A stretch of 64,000 bases of DNA, from assembly GCA_024663395.1 (NCBI GenBank), contig JANFAH010000115.1, forward strand, positions 39,888 through 103,887, written 5' to 3'. The DNA comes from Pisolithus tinctorius. Its lineage: Eukaryota; Basidiomycota; Agaricomycetes; Boletales; Pisolithaceae. The position numbers were made by a program, and so were the translations under genes. The notes under the pieces were generated by a model. That model saw only the letters and a program-made list of their open reading frames with translations. It was not told where the DNA came from and did not search any database. Shown one piece after another: positions 20,977 to 31,879 of this stretch. Position 1 is the first letter of the stretch, and every line of letters starts with the position of its first letter.

Positions 20977-21671
20977 TGTTATGCCCGCTCAGAGGTCTCT
21001 TTCCTTTTTCGGCTTCTTCCCCTAAACGGTATGTCACGTGTGTCACGTGCCTCGTCGCGTCGATTGTCCTCGCCGTGGTCGTCCTCAGTCTCAAGGCTCG
21101 TGCAGCCTTCGGATCACCGGCGGTGGTGGTATTTCCAATACCAACTGATGCTGCATACGCCCTCGTCACGCTGACTCGTAGCTGCGCCCGCAGCTGATGG
21201 ACGTATATTTCATTTACGTTTACTTCCTGCTCCGTACGTATCCTGACTCGCTTGTGTTGCCTGTATGTTCGTTTCCCTTGCCTCGGTACTGGTGCCCCTC
21301 ACTGCGGACTGCGTCCGCAGCCGGTATGGCAGTGTCCGCAGTACCTGACTCGTTTCTATTTCATCGTTTACTTGTTTACGACTAACTGTGGATGTGTATA
21401 CGGTACAAACCCTCGACGGGTATATAAGTAGAGAGTACCGTACGGTGTATCCTCAGTTTTTCGATTTCTTGCAATCTCCATCATCTTTGACTCGTTCCCT
21501 TGTCTTCTCCCCGTCGCGATCTCAGAAGAACTCGCCAGTGGACAAGACCTCTGATCGGAACTCGTCAATAACAAAGAGACCATAGGGGTTATGATAAGTT
21601 CGGCCCGTAGATCCACCTCGTGACATTCGTGCCTAGTCCATTTGACGAAGTCACTCGTTACGAGCATAACA
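20977..21671 (+). repeat. 3' LTR of gypsy-1
   Basis: 695 bp, essentially identical to the 5' LTR. GCATC follows it at 21672-21676 and completes the target-site duplication. Confidence 0.97.
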
Positions 21672-22389
21672 GCATCCCATCGATTGCACCAATAGTGTTG
21701 GCAAAAAATGGGAAAAATTTGGGGTTATTGTGAATAGTTGGGTGGATGGGGGCATCACTGCGTGGCAATCGTACATACTTGCTGTATATATCACGAGATG
21801 AGAATTCAAACTGAATTTTTTTGAAGTACCTGGAATGACGATTAATCCACCAAAAACAGCATGGTCAAAGACTTACTTGGAGATCGTGCCGTTCGACCTT
21901 TGAAAACGTTCACCTACATGTCTGATGGACAAACCGGTGACAGAGGTATATAGAAAGATTGCGAGTTGCTCTTTGAGTGTGACATGTTTGGAAGGACTGA
22001 TTCCATGTTGTTGGAGCTCCCGCAATAAGATGTTGAATACATGCTTGTGAACTGCGAGCTCTGTACGAATTCGCTCAGGATGGCTGTTCAACAATTCAGT
22101 TACCCACCCACTCCCAGTCAGGATCGACATGTGGTATGGGATCAGGTCAGCATGCTGCGTCGCTTCTGCGACGGCCTGTAGAGTATCTGCCAACACGAGT
22201 AACAGGGATAAGAGTTGGAGGTGATGGTGGATGAGGATAAGGATGAGAAGTTTGCAGCATTGATGTTGATGTGCCTTTCATCGTTCTCATCATCTGCAGC
22301 ATCAGGAGGGTCCCCACTGATCAGGTTCCCAGATACACCCGACTCATCAGCCATGCTAGTTGTGGTTGCAGTTATTGATATCACCTATG

Positions 22390-22507
22390 TCTCCTCCTAA
22401 ATTGGAGCTCCGCTTGAACTCTGTATGCTTATGTCATGAAGGCCTGGGACTTTTTTTTGGGTTTTTTCACCTGGATTCTTTGTGGGACTTTGTTACCGAA
22501 CTAGCTC
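22390..22507 (-). repeat. Right terminal inverted repeat of Harbinger B
   Basis: 118 bp, reverse complement of 6509-6626. TTA follows at 22508-22510, and then the rest of the interrupted Rpn7 intron. Confidence 0.95.
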
Positions 22508-23869
22508 TTAATGATCAAATGCTGGCTCATATTGGTGCAGACATGGCCCCCTACTATTGGGCGCTTACCTCTTCTAGTGGGATAGACATCGATCTAGCAC
22601 TCCTCAAATCCATGGAAAAGGCAAACGAAGAGCAACTCAAGAAATTGGATGAATGTCTGGCTGAAGCCCAGAAGACAGAGGGGGAATCTGAAATATCAGA
22701 CACTTTGAAGGTGAGGGCAAACCATCTCACTCAGATAGGTGACAAGGTATATCCCAGGCGATCCCGGTTTGTGACACCAAGCTTATGGGGAATGTGTGTA
22801 GGATGTGGCTGTCACTGCCCAATGACTTGCCTTGGAGAAAACACCGGGCCTTGGGTCAAGGATAGATTTCTTCTTTGGAGATAATACCCTTATCACCAAG
22901 AACCTTGCTGGGGTGGAAAAATGGGTCCACAGATGCTAAGCATTTCTTTCTCACTCATGTGATTTGGACAGACTCGTTGAGGAAGGGGGTTATTGGGACA
23001 GATGGAATCATCTTAAGGTGTATCGTGGCTTACATGCAGTTTCCATTTGGCAGTTTAAATTGGGTGGCGAGCTGTTGCTTGATGCTCTGTCCATGTTCAC
23101 TGCTACGGAACTCATCTCCTATAATGACTTTGTTGCACTCGCTGTCATCAGCAATACACTCATCCTCCCAAGGGTAGACTTGAAGAAAAAGGTGGGTGAT
23201 CCGTCTGCTTTGTGGCGTGGTTTATAGTTCATGTCACTCATTATCCCTGCTTCCACCCAGCTCATTGCCTCTCCTGAAGTCATCTCGGTTCTTCCAGAAC
23301 TGCCTGTCCTAGAAGATCTTCTGCGGAATCTCTATGACTGCCACTACGCAAAATTTTTTGTAGTGTTAGGTATGCTCTCACCGCAATCCTTATCAATGAA
23401 CCCACACAAACTGACATCAACTTTTTCTTTTCATGGAATTATTACCTTGTCCACTATGATGGGGTTCTGTCAACAGCCACACTCGAACAAACGTATTTAC
23501 TCCCTTCCCGACTTTTGTCTCCCCACACTTGATACTACATGTGCGAAATGCGTATCCTCGCCTATGCACAACTATTGGAATCATATCGGAGCATGACACT
23601 AGAGAGTCTCAGTGGCACGTTTGGTGTGAGTGTTGACTACATCGACAGGTGGGTCGATTTTTCTTTTTGGTTGGATGTACTGAAGGGACTGGCATAGGGA
23701 ACTCTCACGGTTCATTGCAAATGGGCGGTTGCATTGCATGATCGATAAAGTGCATGGGATCATGGAGACAACCAGACTGTCGATCAAGACGGCACAGTAT
23801 GAGAAAGTGGTCAAGCAGGGTGATGTACTGTTGAATTCCCTGCAGAGACTCAGTAAAGTACTGTACTGA

Positions 23870-24287
23870 TCACTGGCTGGCATTAGTGTGGACTTTCCTT
23901 GCGTAATCATAAACTGATCTGGCATTGTCAGTTCACATTATTATCTGACCATTTTGGACATCGAGGGATGTGCCATTATCCAATGAAATAGCAATCCAAG
24001 GTGACCAGCACACCACATACAGGTTCAGCAATGGGTCTGTCATTGTCACTAGTGGTGTTCAAAATAAACTTAGCATGGGAAATTCACAGTGGCAGTGAAG
24101 GGCACCTGCCAATTTGCAGCAGGCACATGCATGTGACCACTGAGGCCAGAAACCCTGTGACATCACCACCGTCAGCCACCGTCAGCCACCTCGGCCCCAT
24201 TGCACCCCTTGCTGGCATCGTCAGCACAGCTGGGCATGCCATATGTGGTCACGTCCCATTGGCAATAGCATGATTGAGCACGATCGG
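23870..24287. other. Rpn7 downstream region, no gene seen
   Basis: No supported ORF. A short tandem duplication (CACCGTCAGC twice) lies near 24175. TCGG at 24284-24287 is the left target duplication of X2. Confidence 0.5.
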
Positions 24288-26144
24288 TGTCACACACCAA
24301 AGGTGTTGTGGACATGGTTACAGCTGACTCTGCCTAACTTGTTGACGAGTTGCGCACAATGCCCAAGCATGCAGATGAAGACTAAAGGCCTCATGCGTAG
24401 AAAGACTGTTGGACGTTAACAGTCATCCTTCGCACAAGAACGAGTCGTCAGTGCTAAAGAGAAAAGAGGAAGCGAGTTAAGCGCACGTTAAAGGTTTTTA
24501 GCATCCGTGTACAGCATTCTGGTTTTCGTCGTATCTCCACTGTTTCCAAAGATATCGACTCCATTCCCACACTCGCTGAAAGTGCTCAGCCCCACAATTC
24601 TTCCTTCCAAATTTGGAGAGGATCCTCACACCCTGTGCGTTTCTACAGCACTCCATCCATTAGACACTCATTTCGCTAAGTCCATCAATCATGGCCACCT
24701 CTTCATCGATCATCTCGCTTGTCTTGTTTGCCAGAGACAGTGGCTACATATATCTGCCAGGCATTCCCACCAGCTTCCATCCTGAAGCCCCCTGGTTCAT
24801 CCCATCATTGTCAGCCCTGTCTTGTCCCATGCAGCTTGGTCAGCGTGTTCTCCTTGTCAGTATGACTTCCAGAAGGATGTTCTTTGGTCGCCTCAGGTCT
24901 GTCACTCAGTTAGAAAGGTCTTATGTGGTCGTTTCAGTCTCCCCAGTTGATGAAGCATATGGATTGTTCCTCCCTGCTCCCTGCACTGTCTTTATTCCAG
25001 TCTCGTCCATCATTCTTCCTGCATTGCAACAGCTGCAGTATAATCTACTGTCCTCCAGCCTCCCTGATTGCATTCATGATGAGTATGACATGCATCTTGC
25101 CTTCTTACTGCAAGATCCAGCAGAAGACATCCCCCCTTCTCCTCCTCCTCCATCAGAGCCCCATTCATGAAGTTTTTGTTAACTTCGCTGAGAGGATGGA
25201 AGGGTGGGAGACGCAATCACGTATGCTCTCAATGCCCCACAGACCCCCAATGCCCTAGCCCCCTTTGATGCCTGACTCATGCCCTTCAATTCTGGAATTA
25301 ATACTTCCCTATCTGGAAACACCGTCCATCTGTCATGCCATCTTTGGATCTAGAGATGTCTCCACCAAGATCTAACTTGCATCGCCACCCCCTAATGTGA
25401 TATCAGTGCGCTTACTCAGTTTCTGATTCTATTTGACTCATTTTGTGATATTTTTGACTATCCTTGACTCGTTTATTGCCAATACTTACCAATCTTCTTT
25501 GCTTGCTTCCTTTTCATTTCTCACTTACTCATCATGATTACCCAGTCCTTACTCATTACTTACCAAGTGTTTGTGCCTTGTTTGTCACAAGCTGTGCTCC
25601 CCCCACAGTATATAAACCCCCATGTACTTAGCTACCAAAAAAAAAGCAATTCAGAAGTCACTCAGCAGCCAGTTCAGTGCATATCTCGTCATCAACAGTT
25701 GAGGCTCATTCGGAAGAGTCTATCTGTCACCATCCATCATCCTTGGTAGTTGAGGCTCCATCAAGGGTCTATCTACCTTCATTCATCATCAGCAGTATCA
25801 TCAGTGCTTAGTCAGCAACCTCTTGTTTAGTCATTCTTCCACTCCTGCGTAACTCGTCATCGACTTGCGCCAGGAGCACATCCTATTGAAATCCATTACT
25901 CCCAAGTCCTTTCAGCTGAACACCCCTGCTCTGTTCAGCATCCCCTTCTCAATCAGTGTTCATTCATCCTCTCCTGCGTAACTCGTCGACGACTTGTGCC
26001 AGGAGCCCTCTACTCGAAGTCCCCCCCACACATTTAGGTTTCTCTGCACTCCAGGTTCCGCGGAGGCAAACCACCACTCGCACATTATTTGTCTTTGGTG
26101 TTGGTTTGGTTGGTTTATACTGCCTTTCCACACTTTGACTCACA
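24288..26144 (+). mobile_element. Solo LTR X2 (X family, subfamily b)
   Basis: Begins TGTCACACACC, ends GACTCACA, and is flanked by TCGG (24284-24287, 26145-26148). It holds ORF-X at 24691-25170 and a TATA box (TATATAA, 25609-25615) upstream of a presumed R-U5 part with repeated CAGGAGC motifs. The first ~130 bp differ from subfamily a (X1, X4), while the ORF and later parts align. Confidence 0.85.
24691..25170 (+). CDS. ORF-X, conserved 159-residue protein encoded in the X LTR (copy 2)
   Basis: Intact frame from MATSSSII to SEPHS. It differs from the subfamily a copies at many residues yet keeps length and frame (FARDSGYIYLPGIPTSFHPEA, SMTSRRMFFGRLRSV, ERSYVVVSVSPVDEAYG). The region 5' of the ATG is out of frame relative to X4, which supports this ATG. 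No known domain recognised. Confidence 0.6.
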   Translation: MATSSSIISLVLFARDSGYIYLPGIPTSFHPEAPWFIPSLSALSCPMQLGQRVLLVSMTSRRMFFGRLRSVTQLERSYVVVSVSPVDEAYGLFLPAPCTVFIPVSSIILPALQQLQYNLLSSSLPDCIHDEYDMHLAFLLQDPAEDIPPSPPPPSEPHS

Positions 26145-26463
26145 TCGGGCTCCGTCGCCCCCAGCTTGGAAGCTTCTGTGGGATCATATACACACATCAC
26201 CCATTTCATTACATACAAGTCGATGATTGTGCTCGACAATGTTCCCCATGATGGTGTGATTTTGGGGGATTGGAATGATGATCATGTCACCTTACACAGT
26301 GACCTAGCAGACTTCGAGAGACCCAAAAAAATGAAAATTGAAGTTGCCATATGATGTGTATGACAGTAATATGTACAGCATGCAAAGACGACAATGATGA
26401 TGATGACATAGTTTAAGTATTAAGAAGGAGAAGAAAAAGACAAAATGATGTTGACATGCATCA
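26145..26463. other. No gene seen between X2 and the recombinase gene
   Basis: No supported reading frame; low-complexity GATGATGATG tracts occur near 26390. Confidence 0.45.
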
Positions 26464-27842
26464 CTACTGATCATTGCTGGATTGCCCCATCAAAGGAATG
26501 TCATGGACTTCGTCGGCAAGGTGACAATGGCGTTCCCCATCTCTGGGATGCCATTTGCAAGTGTCCAAGATTGCCTTGAGGAGTCTTGTGTGTCCTAGAC
26601 TGGCAGCACTTCCATAAGCCTTGAGGAAGCCTTCCTCGTCACCTTGGAATCTGAAGGGAAACATCATCAGAGACTCAGAGGGCAGAGTTTGCCAGGAGGA
26701 GCTCAGGAGGCAGTGGCACGAACAAACTGACTTACTCATTGAGAAATTCCATCGCAATGACACCTCGCTGGTGGTGCTTCATATTGAACTGCTGCCCATG
26801 CTTCCCATTGTGGTGGTGGTGTGGCCAGTCCTTGAGTGGAACATACAGGCCAAGTCATGGCTCGCCTTCCGTCCAGTGGTGCACTACATCCCTCCAGGAG
26901 TCAGATTTTGGCATCAGAGTCCCATTGACGTGCAAGACTGGCACATTTGGGATGCGAAGATGGACTGAGGGGCAGGTGCTGGTCCTCTGTGGTCCGACAT
27001 GAGAAGGGAGGGACGTCGAGATGGAGATATCAATGTCTGATGGCTGGATGACCCATGGTATCCTGAACTGTGTGAGAGTTGGCTGTAAACCGAAGGCAGG
27101 TGTGTGGAAATGGGCAGCTGGGACAGAAATGGACTGGACTGCTGGGAATGATGAGGTTGTGCCAGTCCAAAGGACTGGGAATGCATTTAAGTGGGACTGG
27201 GCAGCTGGGACAGAAACAGACTGGGTTGCTGGATGCACCGAGGCCATGGTCTGTGCAGGTGACCAGTGGACTGATGTGTGCAACTAGTCAGTTGGTGCAG
27301 TAGAATTGTTATAGCATTTATGGACTCACTGATCGCTGGCATTACCTGATGCGACACTGCTTCAGGTCAAGCCAAGTATGTCAAGGGCAAGGCTAGGGCC
27401 TTCGCAACCAAGTTGCTCATGTCGCTGAGCTGTTGGCAGACTTCTTTCATGGTCGAGTGCAGCGAGGCCATGTCTGCTGTTAGCGATGCATGGGCCATGT
27501 TGAGTGCCTCGGTGGAGGCTGGCCTGGCGAGTGCAGCTTCACCTGCAAATGAACCATTGGCCTCGCGTGAGACTGGATGCAGTGCATCGCTGTGGTCGTT
27601 TTCGTAACAGTGTAATTTGTCAAGCAAGTAGTGCATTAGTGTATCACACTGTATTGGTGGCGTGGAGCAAAAGAGAAGTCAGTGCGACACAAGCTGATCA
27701 ACTACTGCACACCCAGATAGGAAAGAGGGCAACTCACATGCTTGCCTTCTGCCCACCCTCCCCACCACTGGACCCATGTGAGGGTCCATCACTGCCCCAG
27801 TGGGGCAAACATGAATCTGTATTGCGCCCCACCCTGACAGTA

Positions 27843-28577
27843 TGTCAAGTCCGGGCCTACTCTGACCAACTCTGACACTATATAAGGTCTAGAGAAAGGT
27901 TTGGAAGCAAGTCTGACACAAGGAAACGGAACTCCGACTAGCAGAGTGTTGGCAGGAATGAAGACCACTGAGACAAAGGCAGAGTGGAGTGAGGGCATCA
28001 GGTTTAGCTCATGTGCTACCCCCTTGCACGATCTCAGCCCTCGTATTTCAGAGGGAGAGTACAGACGGAGGGTCAGAGATAACTCTGACAGGCAGAAGTC
28101 AGAGACAGAAGGAGTAGGAACTAAGTTGATATTCATACTGAAGAACAGTGGAGTATGATACATGCTTTTATACTGTTACAGAGGTACAGTAACCGGAACT
28201 GGAACTGACATATGGAGACCCAGAAATTTTCAAGTAAAAACTTCCTAGACAACGAATGAAGGGTATACGGAGGACATACGAATGGGTAACATAGAACATC
28301 CAGAAAAGGAAACAGTCCAGATGCTGGACCATGCGGTGCATGCACTGCAGAGTACCTGACTGCACACTGTCAGGGAGAAGTCTGAAGGTAGTCACATGAC
28401 CACTCAGAGAACGGTCCGCTCAGTCCGGTAGGAGAGCAACACAAGTCTGATGGCAGTCAGAGCGGAGATGGCTCGTAACCAACAGAAGTTGGGCAGAGTT
28501 GGTGTGGAGTGAGTGAATGACTGGCGGAGGACGGTGCAGAGTGAGTAGGGACCTAGAATGAATGCACGGTTATGACA
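27843..28577 (-). mobile_element. Solo LTR W1
   Basis: On the minus strand it begins TGTCATAACCGTGCATTC and ends GGACTTGACA, 735 bp, flanked by CAGTA on both sides (27838-27842, 28578-28582). It lies exactly inside the catalytic THCYR region of the recombinase gene. A copy in the opposite orientation is W2. Confidence 0.9.
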
Positions 28578-29199
28578 CAGTAACAATGTGTCGAGAACGT
28601 ACCAGGAATCCCAGACACCACTACCGCTTCATTAATCCACTTCTGCACCATGTCATGGGAAAGCAGCTCGCCATTTACACTGATAGTGGGAAACAGGAAG
28701 TCCTCATTGGCCATCAGCCGGTCAAGATGCACAAGCTTCACCCACCTTATCCAGAACACAAGGCATAGGAAGGCATCACATGCCTTGCCCATATCAGGGT
28801 GTGGATAAATCTTATAGCGATTACCTTTGGTAGGAAGAAGATCAGATATGCATTGCCATGCCATGATGAAGATGGATGGATGCACTTCGCAAGTTGGCTT
28901 CCCTCATCCCCTTGTCCAGCTTTTTCTGCCATCCCTTTTGGTTTCTCAAGTGGATCTCAAAGTAAGTGTTGAGTTCGTTTATAGTGAGTGTGTGTTCCTT
29001 GCCTCGCAGGTATTTCATGAACACAGCATTGATGACAGTCCCATCGAGCTGGACATCTCTGCGCTTCAATTTCACCAGTTTGTAGTTCCTGTTGTGGGTC
29101 GCTGTCAAAACTGTTGTTAACATCGCAGATAGAGCGCTAGCACTTTCCTTGTCCAGAGCGTGAATGCAATGGCACCACAGGCCAAGTATTCGAGGTGCC

Positions 29200-29913
29200 T
29201 GTCATAACCGTGCGTTCACATTAAGCCCTTACTCACTCTGCGCCCTACTCCGCTGGTCATTCACTCACTCTGCACCAACTCTGCCCAACTTCTGTTGGTT
29301 GCGAACCATCTCTGCTCCGACTGCTGTCGGACTTGTGTCGCTCTCCTACCGGACTGGGCAGTCCGTCCTCTGAGGGGTCATGTGACTACCTTCACAGTCA
29401 GGTACTCTGCAGCACACTCACTGCATGGTCCAGCGCCTGGACTGTTTCCTTTTCTGGATGTTCTGTGTTACCCGTTCATATGTCCTCCATCTACCCTTCA
29501 TTCGTCGTCCAGGAGGTTTTACTTGAAAATTTATGAGTCTCCATATGTCAGTTCCGATTCCAATTACTGTACCTCCGTAGCAGTATAAAAGCATGTACTG
29601 TACTCTGCTGTTCTTCAGTACGAATATCAACTTAGTTCCTACTCCCTCTGATTCCGTCTTCTGCCTGTCGGAGTTATCTCCAACTCTCCGTCTGTACTCT
29701 CCCTCTGAAATACGAGGGCTGAGATCGTGCAAGGGGGTAGCGCACGAGCTAAACCCGACACCCTCACTCTGCTCTGCCTTTGTCTCGGCGGTCCTCGTTC
29801 CTGCCAACACTCTGCTAGTCAGAGTTCTGTTCTTCTGTGTCGGACTTGCTTCCGAACCCTTCTCTAGACCTTGTTTAGCGTCGGAGTTGGTCAGAGTAGG
29901 CCCAGACTTGACA
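29200..29913 (+). mobile_element. Solo LTR W2
   Basis: Begins TGTCATAACCGTGCGTTC, ends ACTTGACA, 714 bp, flanked by GTGCC (29195-29199, 29914-29918). TATAAAA at 29584-29590 is a likely core promoter. It is opposite in orientation to W1. Confidence 0.9.
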
Positions 29914-30584
29914 GTGCCATGTGATTGTTAGCTTTGCTTTGTTACTCAAGCACTTGGTCATCGGCAGCCCTTGCAAGCCTGTCATCGCAAGATGAATATA
30001 CTGCAATGGAACATCGAGGGGACTTACAGATTCTGACCAGGTGAGGATCCGATCCATGTACTCCTTTTTCATGGCTCCTGAGTGCATTCACTCAGCCCCT
30101 TCAGAGTTAACTTTGTGCCTGATAGATGCAACAATGTCATCAACTTCTGCTGAAAGGACCGGGTTACCTTCCCATTGGTGTTGTGCATCATTGTGATGCC
30201 ATCACCCACAGAATGTTGTGCCCTCGCTGTTGGGAGGAACAGTGCATCAAGGGTATTAGTCAATGAGTACAGGGGTAAAATGAGTGGTCAGAGCACACAC
30301 ACCTCGTCCCACAACATCTTGAATGCTGCTTGAATTCCGTCAATCGTGCTCTGGCTACAATTCTCCTGGAATCCCTTCCATGAAAGGTAAAGTGCCAATG
30401 CTTTATCTGAGCACTGGTTTGGCACACACTCAAACGCGTTCTTGAAATTGGGATCACTGTAGACTTCCGAGTTGTCTACAGCATGGCTCAGAGCTGACAG
30501 CGTCCCCTCTGCTGGAAAGTGGCTCCCCAGCCACAAGCGTGCTTGACAGACATGCCTAAAGTATGTTGCCCTTGTCTTTGCTGC

Positions 30585-31879
30585 TCACAGGTGAGTTTGC
30601 TTGCCGGCTTCCTTGATTTGATGGACAGTATGCAAGCTCAGCAGTTCACCACAAATGGATCCCTTGTTGGATGAGAAATGCATGGTTCTGCTTGTGTCAG
30701 AATCACCTTCACCCCCTTCATCTGTGATGATTTTTTGGTTGTCTACATCATCACCATCAGAATCCGAGTCTTCATTACCATGCATGAATGCATGCTCCCA
30801 TTCCAGAGCTACCAGTGCATTGTCCAGCTTGTCCCAGTCATTGAGGAGGCAGCAAGTTACCTCACATGTCATTTTGTGCCCCACACCACCACCACAGAAC
30901 TACATGAACATGTCTCAGTCAACAAACCTTTGAGGATTGTGGTGTTAGAGAGCTTGCAAGAAATCAGAATAAATGGAAATCTTACATGTTGATGTAGTAC
31001 CAGTCCCAATCTTCATCTTTTTCTACTTCTTGGCAAGTGATTGAGGTGCCAAAAAGACTTGATGTATGCCCAAAATGAAATGCTGGAATGATATGTATGG
31101 CATGAACAACATTGTTCAGGTCAACAAATCCAAACACATTGTCAAGATCATCTTCAGGATAGAACCCAATGTGGGGCAGATGATGAGAGGCCCAGCCTGA
31201 CTTGAAATGCTGATCATGAGTGAACCATTGCACCCACAGCAAGTCAATGCATTTGAGTGAACAATCATTGAGCTCAGGTCTGTTATACTGGATCTCAACA
31301 TGGAAGATGCCAATTATATGTGCATACCAATAGGGGTGGGGGTTATCTTCATCCTCATGCGAAAGGACCATAATGTCAGGGTGGGTGCAGGGGTTGACTG
31401 AATCCTGCATATGGTGAAGGTTGTATGTTGTATAATTCACACATAGTAACTTGTGTTTGTAGAGACAGTTTTTGATGATGATCAGGTGATTTTGTTGAGT
31501 AACTGTAAATTCTTTGCTCTCACTGTTGTCTGATATATCACCTAGCAGGCAGCCGAGGATGTGGTTCTTCATGTGTCTGACAAAATCCTAGTCAATAGCC
31601 ATCAATAGCAGTTATCAAAGGCAGATTAGATCATGACTTACTCTCACTGCAGGATCATTCTTGTTTGCAGATACAAACCTTGTTATGTCAGTGTAATTTT
31701 TTTTGCTCTGTGCCATCTGGTAGTGAACTTCCAGTGACCACTTTGGAAGTGGTTCATTATCAATGAAGTCAGGTGCAGCCTGTTGCATCTGTTGCAAAAG
31801 ACACTCACATTGTTGGTGCTTCACAATGCCATGGGCAAAGGCAATCTTGTTGGTTCTGGAGTAGAAGCACTTGACATGG
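30585..31879 (-). pseudogene. Plavaka (CACTA-like) transposase C-terminal fragment
   Basis: Cut at its 5' side by X3. Blocks typical of the C-terminus of basidiomycete Plavaka transposases: LEVHYQMAQSKKNYTDITRF (~31720), NYTTYNLHHMQDSVNP (~31420), PYWYAHIIGIFHVEI and IDLLWVQWF (31330-31220), FGFVDLNNVVHAIHIIPAF (~31120), DWDWYYINM (~30990), then after an intron FVD-DMFM and GGGVGHK with stops at expected Arg codons (~30900), and an acidic tail. The last exon is in the same frame as the recombinase exon below it, separated by one TGA (30587-30585). Confidence 0.7.

Larger units (their letters stand above)
13604..21671 (+). mobile_element. Ty3/gypsy chromovirus gypsy-1, young full-length copy
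   Basis: Two 695-bp LTRs (13604-14298 and 20977-21671) begin TGTTATGC and end GCATAACA and differ at one base that I could find. A 5-bp duplication GCATC flanks the element (13599-13603, 21672-21676). Gene order is gag, protease, reverse transcriptase, RNase H, integrase, chromodomain, then a third ORF. CpG dinucleotides are frequent here, unlike most of the window, which fits a recent insertion. Confidence 0.97.
12897..22354 (-). pseudogene. Harbinger B transposase (HARBI1-like), split by gypsy-1
   Basis: The N-terminal part (22354-21890) includes PYHMSILTGSGWVTELL and LKEQLAIFLYTSVTGLSIRH. After an intron the frame reaches the first catalytic Asp motif, IGAIDG, where gypsy-1 is inserted. 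Removing gypsy-1 and one GCATC copy restores GAIDGMHIACAP. Past the insertion come YYLADAGF (second Asp, near 13395), an RNMIEQII block (expected Glu, near 13190) and a C-terminal tail (IPPALCCIHNIICMYD) running into palindrome P. Stops and frame breaks occur, for example TGA where CGA is expected soon after the first motif. The true C-terminal end is hidden by P. Confidence 0.82.
6509..22507. mobile_element. PIF/Harbinger element B, 16 kb with nested insertions
   Basis: The element is flanked by TTA target duplications at 6506-6508 and 22508-22510 and bounded by 118-bp terminal inverted repeats beginning GAGCTAGTTCGG. It carries a partner gene (plus, 6727-10175) and a transposase gene (minus, 22354 to ~12897). 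Taking out X1, palindrome P and gypsy-1 leaves about 3.7 kb, close to the 3.3-kb Harbinger D. It sits in the first intron of Rpn7. Confidence 0.93.
6296..23869 (+). pseudogene. RPN7: 26S proteasome lid subunit Rpn7 (PSMD6), split by a 16-kb transposon and carrying stops
   Basis: The N-terminal exon (to ~6484) encodes VLPIPNLSLPRHLFTL; the rest resumes at 22541 (MAPYYWALTSS) and runs to LQRLSKVLY at 23869. The intron between (GTGCAT..GTGCAG) holds Harbinger B. Later exons show LALEKTPGLGSRI, FFFGDNTLITKNL, LKVYRGLHAVSI, GGELLLDALS, VLPELPVLEDLLRNLYDCHY and the PCI-domain tail GRLHCMIDKVHGIMETTR. TGA stops at 22823-22825 and 23530-23532 sit where the family has Arg. About nine codons appear deleted after GLGSRID, and a frame slip lies near 6470. 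Rpn7 is an essential lid subunit, so an intact copy should exist elsewhere. The first in-frame ATG (6296) adds residues not usual for the family, so the true start is uncertain. Confidence 0.87.
26464..30584 (-). pseudogene. Tyrosine-recombinase-like protein (mushroom-expanded family), split by two solo LTRs
   Basis: Reading down the minus strand: ARLWLGSHFPAEG and KALALYLSWKGFQENCSQSTIDG (30540-30330, N-terminal SAM-like part), SAEVDDIVASI and GAMKKEYMDRILTWS (30150-30030), NQKGWQKKLDKGMREA (~28900), FWIRWVKLVHL and VQKWINEAVVVSGIPG (28760-28600), THCY then GGAQYRFMFAPLGQ across W1, YLLDKLHCYENDHSDAL (27625-27575), and a C-terminal domain (VPVLHVNGTLMPKSDSW, VPLKDWP, AMEFLNE; to 26464). In tyrosine recombinases the H-x-x-R Arg is catalytic; here it reads Cys (TGT) and the next Arg reads Gln. 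Further TGA stops replace expected Arg codons. W2 (29200-29913) and W1 (27843-28577) interrupt it. The true start is upstream of 30584 and uncertain. Confidence 0.72.

Noticed and set aside
13363..21385. ORFs repeated at 13824-14012 and 21197-21385 and their overlaps
   Set aside because: They lie in the identical LTRs of gypsy-1 and are chance frames.
29593..29931. Matching ORFs of ~112-124 codons in W1 and W2
   Set aside because: Each runs past the LTR boundary, lies downstream of the TATA box and has no recognisable motif; two copies are too few to argue for selection.
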